64,000 nt of DNA, taken from ZC4RG35 sp040878345. GTDB lineage: Bacteria > Actinomycetota > Acidimicrobiia > Spongiisociales > ZC4RG35. Shown one piece after another: positions 1-7,444 of this stretch. Under the pieces are notes generated by a model that was not told the origin of the DNA, did not search any database, and saw only the letters and a program-made list of their open reading frames with translations. Made by a program: the position numbers and the translations under genes. The stretch lies in contig JBBDML010000018.1 in assembly GCA_040878345.1 (NCBI GenBank), positions 62,001 to 126,000 on the forward strand, in the 5' to 3' direction. Numbering within the stretch: position 1 is the stretch's first letter; each line of letters begins with the position of its first letter.

Positions 1-1
1 C

Positions 2-403
2 CTCGCCGAGAGGGGCAGGGTCGGGATCGCCAAGGTCTCGATCAGAGAGAAGCAACAGCTGGCGACACTGCGGGCCAAGGACGGGGTCATTGTCATGGAG
101 ACCATGTTCTGGCCCGACGAGATCCGAGAAGGCGAGTTCGAGGAGCTGGAGGGGGAAGTGGAGATCCGCTCCGAAGAGGTGAAGATGGCCGGGATGATCA
201 TCGACAATCTGACCCGCCCCTTCGAGGCCTCCGAGTACGTCGACAGGAGCCGGGAGGCGGTGGAGGAGCTGGCGGCCAAGAAAGTGGCCGGCGAGGAGAT
301 CGTGGCACCGGCCTCACCCGAGCCGACCAAGGTGGTCGACCTCCTCGAAGCTCTCAAAGCCTCGGTCGAAGCCACCAAGTCGAAACAGGCCAAGGCGGGC
401 TAA
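2..403 (+). CDS. ku: Ku protein, C-terminal part (cut by window edge)
   Basis: The frame is open from base 2 and gives about 133 residues matching the C-terminal third of bacterial Ku. The start reads VGIAKVSIREKQQLATLR, followed by ETMFWPDEIR and a Lys/Ala-rich tail. Bacterial Ku is a homodimeric ring that loads on double-strand DNA ends and recruits a ligase for non-homologous end joining. The N-terminal core lies outside the window. The stop at 401-403 overlaps by 4 bp the stop of the convergent ATP-dependent ligase, so both NHEJ partners sit tail to tail. The family assignment is firm; activity cannot be judged from a fragment. Confidence 0.9.
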   Translation, partial: LAERGRVGIAKVSIREKQQLATLRAKDGVIVMETMFWPDEIREGEFEELEGEVEIRSEEVKMAGMIIDNLTRPFEASEYVDRSREAVEELAAKKVAGEEIVAPASPEPTKVVDLLEALKASVEATKSKQAKAG

Positions 404-1308
404 CCCTCGCGCTCACCCTCCCAGGTCACCTGGTCCGGAGGCGTGTCGTCGACGCCTTTGTAAACCGGGGCTCGGAGATGGTCGTCATGGGTCCACTCCT
501 TGTACTCGACTCCGATCACGATCGCAGGCTCGACCCACACCGGAGGTCCTCCCGGCGCCACCACCCGGTTGATGAACGGGCTGGTGGGACGTTTCAGCTG
601 GGCCAGCGCCTCACTGAAGGCGGCCAGCGAGGCTTCATTGAACCCCGAGCCCACCGCACCGATCCAACGCAGACCTTCAGAGGTGTGCAGACCCACCAGG
701 ACCGAGCCGAAGGTGGACGCCCTCCCGCCCTCACCGGGGAGGTAGCCCCCGACCACGGCCCGGAGGCGATGTCTGACCGCGATCTTCCTCCAGTCCGGTG
801 TCCTCCTTCCGGGCAAGTAGGGAGACCCCCTCCGCTTGCCGACGATCCCCTCGAGACCCTGGGCCGCCACCGCCTCGAACAGGCCCACCCCGTGGGCGGG
901 GGTCGGTTCGGGGACGATGATCGGCGGCGGGAGCTCCAGGCTCTCGAGCAGGCCCCGTCTCTCCAGGTAGGGCCGGGCGGTGACATCGACTCCGTGGAAC
1001 AACACGTCGAAGACGACCAGATTCACCTCTACCCGGGTCTGGATCAGAGAGAAGGAGGGCCGCCCCAGTTCGTCGAAGGCGACGATCTCGCCGTCGAGGA
1101 CCACCCCATCGGGGATTTCGAGACTCACAAGCTCAGGGAATCGGGCCAGGAGGTCGAGGCCCCGCCTGGAGCGAGCCCTCATGACCCCGAGACTCGAGCC
1201 AACGATGGCGCGATAGCCGTCCCATTTGACCTCGAACCACCAATCTTCGTCGTCGAACGGAGCCGGCCATGGCGTGGCCAGCATCGGTTCGTAGTCGGGG
1301 AGCTTCAA
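400..1308 (-). CDS. ATP-dependent DNA ligase (LigC / LigD ligase-domain type)
   Basis: 302 residues of the nucleotidyltransferase superfamily. Motif I, KWDGYR, begins at K28, the lysine that would carry AMP. LDGEIV (motif III), FDVLF (IIIa), EGIVGK (IV) and WRKI (V) follow, then an OB-fold. It seals nicks, probably in Ku-dependent end joining given the adjacent ku. It lacks the polymerase and phosphoesterase modules of full LigD, and at 302 aa it is compact even for LigC. It starts with TTG inside a TTGA overlap with the upstream YqeY-like gene, which suggests translational coupling. Whether separate polymerase or nuclease genes exist elsewhere cannot be seen. Confidence 0.9.
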   Translation of the reverse strand: MKLPDYEPMLATPWPAPFDDEDWWFEVKWDGYRAIVGSSLGVMRARSRRGLDLLARFPELVSLEIPDGVVLDGEIVAFDELGRPSFSLIQTRVEVNLVVFDVLFHGVDVTARPYLERRGLLESLELPPPIIVPEPTPAHGVGLFEAVAAQGLEGIVGKRRGSPYLPGRRTPDWRKIAVRHRLRAVVGGYLPGEGGRASTFGSVLVGLHTSEGLRWIGAVGSGFNEASLAAFSEALAQLKRPTSPFINRVVAPGGPPVWVEPAIVIGVEYKEWTHDDHLRAPVYKGVDDTPPDQVTWEGEREG

Positions 1309-1769
1309 CCCCCGCCCAGTTCCTCGGCAACGACCCTGCTCACCACGCCCCCGTCCAGATCGCCACCGCGGGTCTTCATGAGGGTCCCGGTGACTCGCCC
1401 CGCAGCCTTGGGGTCCCCAGCCACCCCAAGCTCACCAATGGTGGCCTTGACCAGGGCCCTGGTCTTCTCCTCGTCGAGTTTGCTGGGCAGCCACCGGCCC
1501 AGGTACTCGATCTCGAAACCGAGCTTGTCTGCCAGGGGCCGGCCTCGTTCTCCCAGTCCGAGATACTCGGAGCGTGCCTTGTCCATCTTCTTGACGTAGG
1601 AGCCGATCACCTTCTGATGGAGGGCGTCATCGACCTCGCCGTTGAAACCGGGTTCACTCCTGGCGATGGCGATCTCGGTCTGGATCTGCCTGATCACATC
1701 CCGCCGCGGGGCGTCCTGCGCCCTCATGGCGGACTGGAGCTCGTCAGCCAGCTGCTCCTGGATGGTCAC
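1305..1769 (-). CDS. GatB/YqeY domain protein
   Basis: 154 residues matching the stand-alone YqeY family: an N-terminal helical region (SAMRAQDAPRRDVIRQIQTEI) and the C-terminal GatB/YqeY tail (RWLPSKLDEEKTRALVK, then LMKTRGGDLDG). YqeY resembles the tRNA-binding tail of the GatB amidotransferase subunit, but its role is not established. The GTG at 1769 is chosen because it overlaps the TGA of the upstream phosphodiesterase (GTGA) and has GGGAG about 9 nt before it. A longer in-frame extension to 1865 is only the shadow of the upstream gene. It is followed by the ligase with a TTGA overlap, giving a three-gene operon. Confidence 0.88.
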   Translation of the reverse strand: MTIQEQLADELQSAMRAQDAPRRDVIRQIQTEIAIARSEPGFNGEVDDALHQKVIGSYVKKMDKARSEYLGLGERGRPLADKLGFEIEYLGRWLPSKLDEEKTRALVKATIGELGVAGDPKAAGRVTGTLMKTRGGDLDGGVVSRVVAEELGGG

Positions 1770-2458
1770 ATGCTCTCCCGGATCACATCGGGCATGTCGG
1801 TAATGATGCCCGACACCCCAATGGCGGCCAACTCGCCTGCCCGCACCGGCTCGTTGACGGTCCACGGGTAGACCGCCAGCCGCTCCCCGGCAGTCTCCAG
1901 CAAGAGAGCGTCCACCAGTCTGTGATCGGGAACCAATCCGGTGTGGTTGACGTCCAAGCCATGGTTGACGGCGTCGGCGAGCGCATCTGATGTGGCTACC
2001 ACCAATGCCGTCGCCACCTCGGGATAGACCGACCTCACCCGGTCCATCGTCGCCCAGTTGAACGAGGCGAGAATGTCCCCCGGGCGGGACCTGTCCGCCG
2101 CCTCCAATGCGAGACGGTGGTCGGGCTCGAACCCTGGGTTGAAAGGCTCGTTCTTGATCTCGATGAGCGCGGGTGTGCCCGCCAGGGCGGCCAGTGCCTC
2201 ATCGAGAAGGGCAGGCCGATGCCCCTCCCCAAGATCGAGGTCGCCCAGAAAGGCCCAGCTCCGCTTGGCGACCACCTGCCCGGCGATGGTCGGGTCATGT
2301 GAGAGGACCAGCTTGCCGTCACCCGATCTCCTGACGTCCATCTCGACCATGTCGGCGACACCGGAAGCGGCGAGAAAACCGGCCAGGGTGTTATCCGGGA
2401 ACCGCGCCGGCCACCCGCGATGCCCCACCACCAGGGGCCGGTCGGGGCGAGAGATCAA
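1766..2458 (-). CDS. Glycerophosphodiester phosphodiesterase family protein
   Basis: About 230 residues of the GDPD TIM-barrel family: VVGHRGWPARFPDNTL at the N-terminus (catalytic HR and metal ligands), EMDVRRSGDGKLVLSHDPT (second metal and catalytic His) and IEIKNE. It hydrolyses glycerophosphodiesters to glycerol-3-phosphate and an alcohol. There is no signal peptide in the chosen form, so a cytosolic location is inferred. The start is uncertain: TTG at 2458 is preferred because the open frame up to a GTG at 2560 would run through the regulatory palindromes of the divergent whiB-like gene. No convincing Shine-Dalgarno is seen. The 3' end overlaps yqeY by 4 bp. Confidence 0.85.
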   Translation of the reverse strand: MISRPDRPLVVGHRGWPARFPDNTLAGFLAASGVADMVEMDVRRSGDGKLVLSHDPTIAGQVVAKRSWAFLGDLDLGEGHRPALLDEALAALAGTPALIEIKNEPFNPGFEPDHRLALEAADRSRPGDILASFNWATMDRVRSVYPEVATALVVATSDALADAVNHGLDVNHTGLVPDHRLVDALLLETAGERLAVYPWTVNEPVRAGELAAIGVSGIITDMPDVIRESM

Positions 2459-2483
2459 GAAAGAAACCAGTTTACAGCCAAGG

Positions 2484-2505
2484 GACCGGACGGTACAGTC
2501 CGGTC
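2484..2505. promoter_or_regulatory. 22-bp inverted repeat between gdpD-like and whiB-like genes
   Basis: A perfect 8-bp inverted repeat, GACCGGAC-ggtaca-GTCCGGTC, sits in the divergent intergenic region, 26 bp ahead of the preferred phosphodiesterase start. The dyad with a 6-bp spacer looks like a dimeric repressor or activator site. No regulator can be named from sequence. Confidence 0.5.
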
Positions 2506-2539
2506 TGGAATCCCATCGGCACCCTGCTTCACCTGCGGG

Positions 2540-2562
2540 TAGCCTTGTGAAAAAAGTCACAA
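2540..2562 (+). promoter_or_regulatory. whiB-like promoter with a CRP-type palindrome
   Basis: TTGTGA (2545-2550), spacer AAAAAG, TCACAA (2557-2562) is a perfect dyad containing TGTGA-N6-TCACA, the consensus of CRP/FNR-family cAMP receptor proteins. A TAGCCT -10-like box (2540-2545) touches its left edge, so the dyad would cover the transcription start, and binding there would be expected to repress. The start codon is 18 bp further on. In Mycobacterium tuberculosis, whiB1 is controlled by the CRP protein Rv3676, so the pairing of site and gene is meaningful. Confidence 0.65.
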
Positions 2563-2579
2563 ATCAAGGAACTCAAGAA

Positions 2580-2855
2580 GTGCTCACAACGATAACCACC
2601 ACTGATTGGAGGGACCTGGCCGCCTGCCGGGACTCCGAGCCAACCCTCTTCTTCCCAATCGGGACCACCGGTCCTGCCGTGGACCAGATCGAGGCCGCCA
2701 TCGCCATCTGCGCCACCTGCCCGGTCCAGGAGGACTGTCTGCAGTACGCCCTGGAGACCAACCAGGAATCCGGCGTCTGGGGCGGCTACGCCGAGGATGA
2801 CCGGCGTCGGCTTCGCAAGCGCTGGCTGGCCGAGCGCCGCCGTCGCGCGGTCTGA
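2580..2855 (+). CDS. whiB1: WhiB-family Fe-S regulator, WhiB1-like
   Basis: 91 residues with the four cluster cysteines C16, C44, C47 and C53 (spacing C-x27-C-x2-C-x5-C) and the GVWGGY beta-turn near residue 65, followed by a basic tail RRRLRKRWLAERRRR. FFPIGTTGP and the short length resemble WhiB1. It is expected to bind a [4Fe-4S] cluster, associate with the primary sigma factor and act as a NO-sensitive regulator. The GTG at 2580 is chosen because AAGGA (2566-2570) lies 9 nt upstream. Longer upstream frames would pass through the promoter palindromes. Family is certain; the WhiB1 subgroup is inferred. Confidence 0.93.
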   Translation: MLTTITTTDWRDLAACRDSEPTLFFPIGTTGPAVDQIEAAIAICATCPVQEDCLQYALETNQESGVWGGYAEDDRRRLRKRWLAERRRRAV

Positions 2856-2875
2856 CCAGAGGTGAACCCGTCGGT

Positions 2876-3112
2876 CTAGGCGACCGGTGCGAACCCGACC
2901 GTATTCGCGGTCTCGATGTCATCGACCTCCACGAAGGCGATGTTGCGCGCCGGGATGCCGACGCTCCTGCCCCTCGAGTCGGTGAACCAGGCAAGGCCGC
3001 CGTCGGCCACGGCACGCTCCATTTCCTTCTTGAACGTCTTGACGTCTTCGAGCTCGACTTCGACCATCTTGTCGGTCTCAGCGATTCCGATGCGGGCTCT
3101 CATGGTCTCCAT
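2876..3112 (-). CDS. DUF3107 family protein
   Basis: A 78-residue actinobacterial small protein: a beta strand ARIGIAETDKMVEVEL, a charged helix, then LAWFTDSRGRSVGIPARNIAFVEVDD, as in DUF3107. Function is unknown; the family is conserved near DNA repair or helicase genes in other actinobacteria. Two ATGs are possible, at 3112 and 3103. The first has GGAG nine bases upstream and is preferred. It converges with the whiB-like gene, 20 bp apart. Confidence 0.8.
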   Translation of the reverse strand: METMRARIGIAETDKMVEVELEDVKTFKKEMERAVADGGLAWFTDSRGRSVGIPARNIAFVEVDDIETANTVGFAPVA

Positions 3113-3152
3113 TCGGATTGGCTCCGCATCGTAACCCCATTCCGGGGTCACC

Positions 3153-3199
3153 TAGCGTGAGCAGTTGACGTAGCAGCACGACGTCATTTGCTCACGCTA
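3153..3199. repeat. Long interrupted palindrome between divergent genes
   Basis: An 11-bp perfect arm, TAGCGTGAGCA (3153-3163) and TGCTCACGCTA (3189-3199), encloses a second perfect 6-bp arm, TGACGT (3166-3171) and ACGTCA (3181-3186), separated by a 2x2 internal mismatch, with a 9-nt loop. It lies upstream of both the DUF3107 gene and the LysM gene, so it is not a transcription terminator for either. It could be an operator, a cruciform or a small REP-like element. Confidence 0.7.
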
Positions 3200-3247
3200 A
3201 GGACCTGGTAGTCGCGCAACCCCGTTCCCTACGACCCAGCGGGGGCG

Positions 3248-3253
3248 TACGTT
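3248..3253 (+). promoter_or_regulatory. Leaderless -10 box for the LysM gene
   Basis: TACGTT is followed by 6 nt and the ATG at 3260. This fits the actinobacterial TANNNT box with transcription starting at the start codon. No -35 is evident. Confidence 0.5.
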
Positions 3254-3259
3254 GGGGGC

Positions 3260-3613
3260 ATGAGTTGGGATGGCTGGCGTGTTGTCATCATCTGCGTCGG
3301 AGCGGCCGCCGTGATCGCGGGAGGTTTGCGGGGCGATGCCGCCGAGGAAACGGCCACGATCCGACTGCCTGTCACGATCGAGTCTGAGAGCCGTCTCGCC
3401 AACCGCGCCACCATCGTGGAGGTGGAGCGTGGGGATCATCTCTGGAAGATCTCCGAGCGCCGACTCGATGACGTCTTGGGCAGGGAGCCCGCCGACACCG
3501 AGATCACGCCCTACTGGCGCCAGGTCATCGAGGTCAATCGGGCCGGTCTGCGTTCCGGTAACCCCGATCTGATCTTCCCGGGCGAGGTGATCACCCTTCC
3601 GGGCGGGGGTTAG
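3260..3613 (+). CDS. Membrane-anchored LysM domain protein
   Basis: 117 residues. One N-terminal membrane segment (VVIICVGAAAVIAGGL, about residues 8-23) is followed by a linker and a LysM-like domain (VERGDHLWKISERRL, then VIEVNRAGLRSGNPDLIFPGEVITLP, about residues 55-114). LysM binds peptidoglycan or other N-acetylglucosamine polymers, so an envelope-facing anchor is inferred. No catalytic domain is present. The start fits a leaderless promoter. Its stop overlaps the convergent dehydrogenase by 3 bp. Confidence 0.8.
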   Translation: MSWDGWRVVIICVGAAAVIAGGLRGDAAEETATIRLPVTIESESRLANRATIVEVERGDHLWKISERRLDDVLGREPADTEITPYWRQVIEVNRAGLRSGNPDLIFPGEVITLPGGG

Positions 3614-4935
3614 CGGACTGCGGTGAACTTGTAGACCTGGCCACCGTGGGTGACCACATAGAGCTCGCCGTGCCCGTCGAGGCCGAAGCTGTTGATCTGG
3701 CCCACCGGCCCACCCAGGTCCTCGGTCCAGTCCTTTAGATCGGTGGCCTGGCCATCGACATATGTGAACGACTTGATCCACTCCCCGACCCAGTCGCTGT
3801 AGAAGTAGATGCCATCGAGCTCGGGGATCTCGTCCCCTCGGTAGACGAAACCGCCGGTGATCGACAACCCATCCTCGTGGGTGTAGGTGATGACTGGTGA
3901 TGTGTAGTCGTCGGGGTTGCAGTCCTGCTTGTGAAAGCATCGGGTGCCCTCCATGTCGGACCATCCGAAGTTGTACCCGCCCCCCTCGTCGATCGGCACC
4001 ACGTTGACCTCCTCCTGGTCGGCATGGCCGACGTCGGCGATGTAGATCAGGTTGTCCACCGGGTCGATGGAGAAGCGCCAGGGGTTGCGCAGCCCGTACG
4101 CCCACACCTCGGCTTTGCCACCTCCGTCGACGAACGGGTTGTCGGCGGGGATCGAGTAGGGGTCGCCGCCGTCGACGTCGATGCGCACGATCTTGCCATA
4201 TGGAGTGTTCGGGTCCTGGGCCTGGGCCCTGGAGTCTGCTCCGTCGCCGAGAGACACCCAGAGCAGGCCGTTGGCATCGAAGCGGACATTCCCGCCGTAG
4301 TGCCTGATGTCGGTGGCGTTCGGGGGCTGCTCGTACTCGAACAGCACCTTCTCGGAGTCGGCAATCGCCCGGTCGGGGTCGGTGGCGGCCACCCTGAACT
4401 CGGATAGCTGGCGGTTCCCGCCCTTGTCGGTGTAGTAGACGAAGAACCGCCCGTTGTTGGCATAGTCCGGATGGAATGCCATACCGAGGAGTCCCTGCTC
4501 GATCCCACCGGCCAGCACCCGATCGGTGATGTCGAGGAACGCCGGGTCGAGGAGCTGACGGGTCTCATCGAGGATCCGGATCACCCCGACCCGTTGGGTG
4601 ACGAACAGCCGGTCGTCGCCTTCGGGAGCAGTGAGCACGACCGGCTGGCGCAGCCCGTCATAGACCAGCTCGAGGGTGACCTCCTCGAGGGGTGCCAGAC
4701 TCGAGCCCGGCAGGGTGGTCGGGGCGGTGCCCGAGCCGGCCGTCGAGCCCGGGTCGTCCGGCGATGATGTGGCGGTGGTGGAACCGCCGGCGGTCGGTTG
4801 CGTGCCATCGGGCCCTTCGTCCGGTGAGCCCCTGAAGAAGATGTTGCCCACCACCAGCCCGACCAGCATCACCACCACGAGGAGTCGAAGGCGGGCCTGG
4901 GCAGGCGAGGGACTGTCGCGGTGGCGGGCGGTCAC
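3610..4935 (-). CDS. PQQ-dependent glucose/sorbosone dehydrogenase family protein
   Basis: 441 residues. An uncleaved or lipid-free N-terminal membrane helix (LRLLVVVMLVGLVVGNIFF) precedes a Thr/Ser/Gly/Pro linker to about residue 80 and a six-bladed beta-propeller of the soluble GDH / aldose sugar dehydrogenase type. Family landmarks are LAGGIEQGLLGMAFHP, RHYGGNVRFDANGLLWVSLGDG, YGLRNPWRFSIDP and IYFYSDWVGEWI. It would oxidise sugars on the outer face of the membrane. GTG start; 7 bp separate it from prs upstream, so it may be the last gene of the tatD-prs operon. Substrate and cofactor are inferred from the family. Confidence 0.87.
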   Translation of the reverse strand: MTARHRDSPSPAQARLRLLVVVMLVGLVVGNIFFRGSPDEGPDGTQPTAGGSTTATSSPDDPGSTAGSGTAPTTLPGSSLAPLEEVTLELVYDGLRQPVVLTAPEGDDRLFVTQRVGVIRILDETRQLLDPAFLDITDRVLAGGIEQGLLGMAFHPDYANNGRFFVYYTDKGGNRQLSEFRVAATDPDRAIADSEKVLFEYEQPPNATDIRHYGGNVRFDANGLLWVSLGDGADSRAQAQDPNTPYGKIVRIDVDGGDPYSIPADNPFVDGGGKAEVWAYGLRNPWRFSIDPVDNLIYIADVGHADQEEVNVVPIDEGGGYNFGWSDMEGTRCFHKQDCNPDDYTSPVITYTHEDGLSITGGFVYRGDEIPELDGIYFYSDWVGEWIKSFTYVDGQATDLKDWTEDLGGPVGQINSFGLDGHGELYVVTHGGQVYKFTAVR

Positions 4936-4942
4936 GGTGGGG

Positions 4943-5914
4943 TCAGGCGTTGTCGCCCAGGAAGATCTCCGACACCGACGAGTCCAGGAATATGGCCTGG
5001 AGGGTCTCGGCCAGGATCGGAGAGATCGAGAGCACCTTGACCTTGTCGAGCGCCGCGATGTCGGGGTCGACGGGGAGGGTGTTGGTGACGATCACCTCTT
5101 CGATCGGCGCGTTCTTGATCCTGTCGACCGCCGGGTCGGAGAAGAGCCCGTGGGTGGCAGCGATGCGAACACTGAGAGCCCCCGCGTCCTTCACCAGTTC
5201 GGCGGCGTTGCACACCGTCCCGGCGGTGTCGATCATGTCGTCGACGATGACCACGTGGCGGTCCCTTACTTCGCCGGACATCGACAGTGCGGTCGACTCG
5301 TTGTGACTGAGTGGGTCTCGACGCTTGTAGATGAAGGCCACGCTGGCGTCGAGGCGGCGGGCATAGCGCTCGGCGCGCTTCACACCGCCGGCATCCGGTG
5401 ACAGCACCGCGGTCTCCCCGTTGAGGCTCTCGGACAGGTAGTCGGTGATGATCGGCAACGCGGTGAGGTGGTCCCACGACTTGTCGATGAACCCCTGGAG
5501 CTGGCCGGTGTGGAGGTCGACCGACACCAGGCGGTCGGCACCAGCCTGCATGAAGAGGTCGGCGATGAGACGTGCGGTGATCGGCTCACGGGGCAGGACC
5601 TTCTTGTCCTGGCGCGAATAGCCGAAGAAGGGCACCACGGCCGTGATCCGGCGGGCCGACGCTCGCTTCAGGGCGTCGATGGTGATCAGCTGCTCCATGA
5701 TGTTGTCGTTGATCGGGTGGCTGTGACTCTGGATCACGAAGCAGTCGGCGCCACGGACACTGTCCAGTGGGCGCACGTAGATCTCACCGTTGGCGAACTT
5801 GGATCGCTCGATCTTGCCCAGCTTGGTGCCCAGGACATCGGTCACCTCCTTGGCCAGGGGCTCGTTGGCCCCGCCGGAGAAGACCATCATTCGTTTGCGG
5901 GAGACGACGTCCAC
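4943..5914 (-). CDS. prs: Ribose-phosphate pyrophosphokinase
   Basis: 323 residues, usual length. It makes PRPP from ribose-5-phosphate and ATP for nucleotide, His and Trp synthesis. Visible signatures are ERSKFANGEIYVRP, FFGYSRQDKK (catalytic flexible-loop region), DLHTGQLQGFI (PRPP synthase signature) and VIVDDMIDTAGT (PRPP-binding loop). The GTG start abuts the glmU stop directly and has GGAGG upstream. The glmU-prs pairing is widely conserved in Gram-positive bacteria. Confidence 0.97.
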   Translation of the reverse strand: MDVVSRKRMMVFSGGANEPLAKEVTDVLGTKLGKIERSKFANGEIYVRPLDSVRGADCFVIQSHSHPINDNIMEQLITIDALKRASARRITAVVPFFGYSRQDKKVLPREPITARLIADLFMQAGADRLVSVDLHTGQLQGFIDKSWDHLTALPIITDYLSESLNGETAVLSPDAGGVKRAERYARRLDASVAFIYKRRDPLSHNESTALSMSGEVRDRHVVIVDDMIDTAGTVCNAAELVKDAGALSVRIAATHGLFSDPAVDRIKNAPIEEVIVTNTLPVDPDIAALDKVKVLSISPILAETLQAIFLDSSVSEIFLGDNA

Positions 5915-7303
5915 TCAGTCCTCCGCGTCTAACGCGGCCCGTTCCGCCTTGCGACGCTCAGAGTAGCCCGGGATCTCCCGCTGCTCGGCACGCTCCACCG
6001 CCAGGCTCCCGGCCGGGACGTCCTGTGTGATCACCGACCCGGCACCGGTGACTGCCCCGTCCCCGATGCTGACCGGGGCCACCAGCATGGTGTCCGACCC
6101 GATGAAGACGTTCTCACCGATCTCGGTGTGATGCTTCTCGAAACCGTCGTAATTGCAGGTGATCGCCCCGGCGCCGATGTTGGTGCCGGCGCCGATGGTG
6201 GCGTCGCCGAGGTAGGAGAGATGGGGGGCCTTGGCCCCCTCACCCAATGTGGTGTTCTTGGTCTCGACGAAGGTCCCGGCCTTCGCCCCTCTCGCCAGGA
6301 CGGTCCCCGGTCGCAGGGAAGCGAAGGGACCGACCTCGCACTCATCCCCGACCACCGCCGAGCGAAGCACCGCGTACCAGACGGTGGACCCTGCCCCGAT
6401 GCTGGAGTCCTTAGCAAAGACGTCGGGACCCACCCTGGCATCGGGGCCGACGGTGGTCGACCCTTCCAGATGGACGCCCGGGTAGATCCGGGCCCCGGGG
6501 GCGACCTCCACGGTGTCGTCGATGTAGGTCCGCTCCGGGTCGAGCATCCAGACCCCAGACTCCATTAGACGCTGGTTGACCCGGCGCTGCAATTCGCGTT
6601 GGGCTGAGGCGAGTTGATCCTGGGAGTTGATGCCCTGTACCTCCTGAGATGAGGCTTCCACCGCGGTCAGTCTGTCACCTGTGCCCGCCAGTATGCCGAT
6701 CACGTCGGTGAGATAGAACTCGGCTTGGTGATTGTCATCGGTGGCCTGGCCCAGGGCAGCGACCAAGCGACCGGCTCGCACCGCATAGATCCCGGCGTTC
6801 ACCTCTTTGATCGAGCGTTGATCCGGGGTGCAATCACGTTCTTCGACCACCCCCGCAACCCGTCCTTCGACGTCGCGGATGATCCTGCCGTACCCGGTGG
6901 GGTCGTCCATCACGGCGACGACGAGCCGGGCCGTCTCCTCGGCGCCAAGACTCGCAAGCTCTTCGATCAGGCGCGAGGTGAGCAGGGGGACGTCGCCATA
7001 GAGAATCACCACCACGTCGTCGTCGGCCAGACCCCTGATCGCATCCAGCCCGACCCTGGCGGCGTGGCCGGTGCCCAGCTGCCGCTCCTGGAGGGCGGTC
7101 GTGGTGCCGGCGGGCAGGGTGCGGCGCACGTGGTCGGCGCCATGACCCAACACCACCACGGTCGAGGCCGGTGCCAGGGGCGCAACCGAGTCCAGGACCC
7201 AATTCACCAAGGGGCGGCCGGCGGCGAGATGGGCCACCTTTGGGAGGTCCGACATCATCCGCTTCCCTTGACCGGCGGCAAGCACCAACACATGAGTTGA
7301 CAA
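5915..7303 (-). CDS. glmU: Bifunctional N-acetylglucosamine-1-P uridyltransferase / glucosamine-1-P acetyltransferase
   Basis: 462 residues: an N-terminal nucleotidyltransferase (VLVLAAGQGKRM, residues 5-16) and a C-terminal left-handed beta-helix with hexapeptide repeats (AKAGTFVETKNTTLGEGAKAPHL, GDATIGAGTNIGAGAITCNYDG). It makes UDP-GlcNAc for peptidoglycan. The TTG at 7303 is chosen because AGGAG lies 6 nt upstream; the frame extends further back only by reading through the tRNA gene, which is not plausible. Its start codon is only 17 nt from the tRNA-Gln 3' end. Confidence 0.96.
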   Translation of the reverse strand: MSTHVLVLAAGQGKRMMSDLPKVAHLAAGRPLVNWVLDSVAPLAPASTVVVLGHGADHVRRTLPAGTTTALQERQLGTGHAARVGLDAIRGLADDDVVVILYGDVPLLTSRLIEELASLGAEETARLVVAVMDDPTGYGRIIRDVEGRVAGVVEERDCTPDQRSIKEVNAGIYAVRAGRLVAALGQATDDNHQAEFYLTDVIGILAGTGDRLTAVEASSQEVQGINSQDQLASAQRELQRRVNQRLMESGVWMLDPERTYIDDTVEVAPGARIYPGVHLEGSTTVGPDARVGPDVFAKDSSIGAGSTVWYAVLRSAVVGDECEVGPFASLRPGTVLARGAKAGTFVETKNTTLGEGAKAPHLSYLGDATIGAGTNIGAGAITCNYDGFEKHHTEIGENVFIGSDTMLVAPVSIGDGAVTGAGSVITQDVPAGSLAVERAEQREIPGYSERRKAERAALDAED

Positions 7304-7320
7304 CCGTGTCTCCTGTCCGA

Positions 7321-7395
7321 TGGCTGGGGGGGCAGGGCTCGAACCCGCTCCTGCAGGACCAAAACCTGCTGTGCTACCGGTTACACCACCCCCCA
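7321..7395 (-). tRNA. tRNA-Gln (anticodon TTG), CCA encoded
   Basis: A 75-nt cloverleaf. The acceptor pairs TGGGGGG with CCCCCCA, the T arm reads GGGTTCGAGCCC, the anticodon stem is GCAGG/CCTGC with loop TTTTGGT, and a 3' CCA is present. The TTG anticodon specifies glutamine. It sits in the same orientation between ispE and glmU, inside an operon-like run, so it may be cut from a polycistronic transcript. Confidence 0.95.
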
Positions 7396-7399
7396 TTCA

Positions 7400-7429
7400 A
7401 AGTACCGAGTACTGGGATACTTGGTACTT
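7400..7429. repeat. AT-richer hairpin between ispE and tRNA-Gln
   Basis: AAGTACC-g-AGTA, loop ctggga, TACT-t-GGTACTT: 11 paired bases with one G/T position. It begins five bases from the tRNA 5' end and 15 bases past the ispE stop. On the minus strand a short T run follows the stem. It could be a weak terminator for ispE or a processing structure upstream of the tRNA. Confidence 0.6.
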
Positions 7430-7444
7430 GGAAGGCGCGACGAC

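Noticed and set aside
478..1599. Long open frames (up to 373 codons) on the plus strand across the ligase and yqeY region.
   Set aside because: They are antisense to genes with clear motifs; high GC makes long chance frames, and the translations are Pro/Arg/Gly-rich with no family pattern.
2459..2560. Longer phosphodiesterase starting at the GTG at 2560.
   Set aside because: The extension is not in the family pattern and covers both palindromes of the whiB-like promoter region.
7304..7396. Extension of glmU upstream through the tRNA-Gln gene.
   Set aside because: Would translate across a cloverleaf; the TTG at 7303 with AGGAG upstream is the better start.
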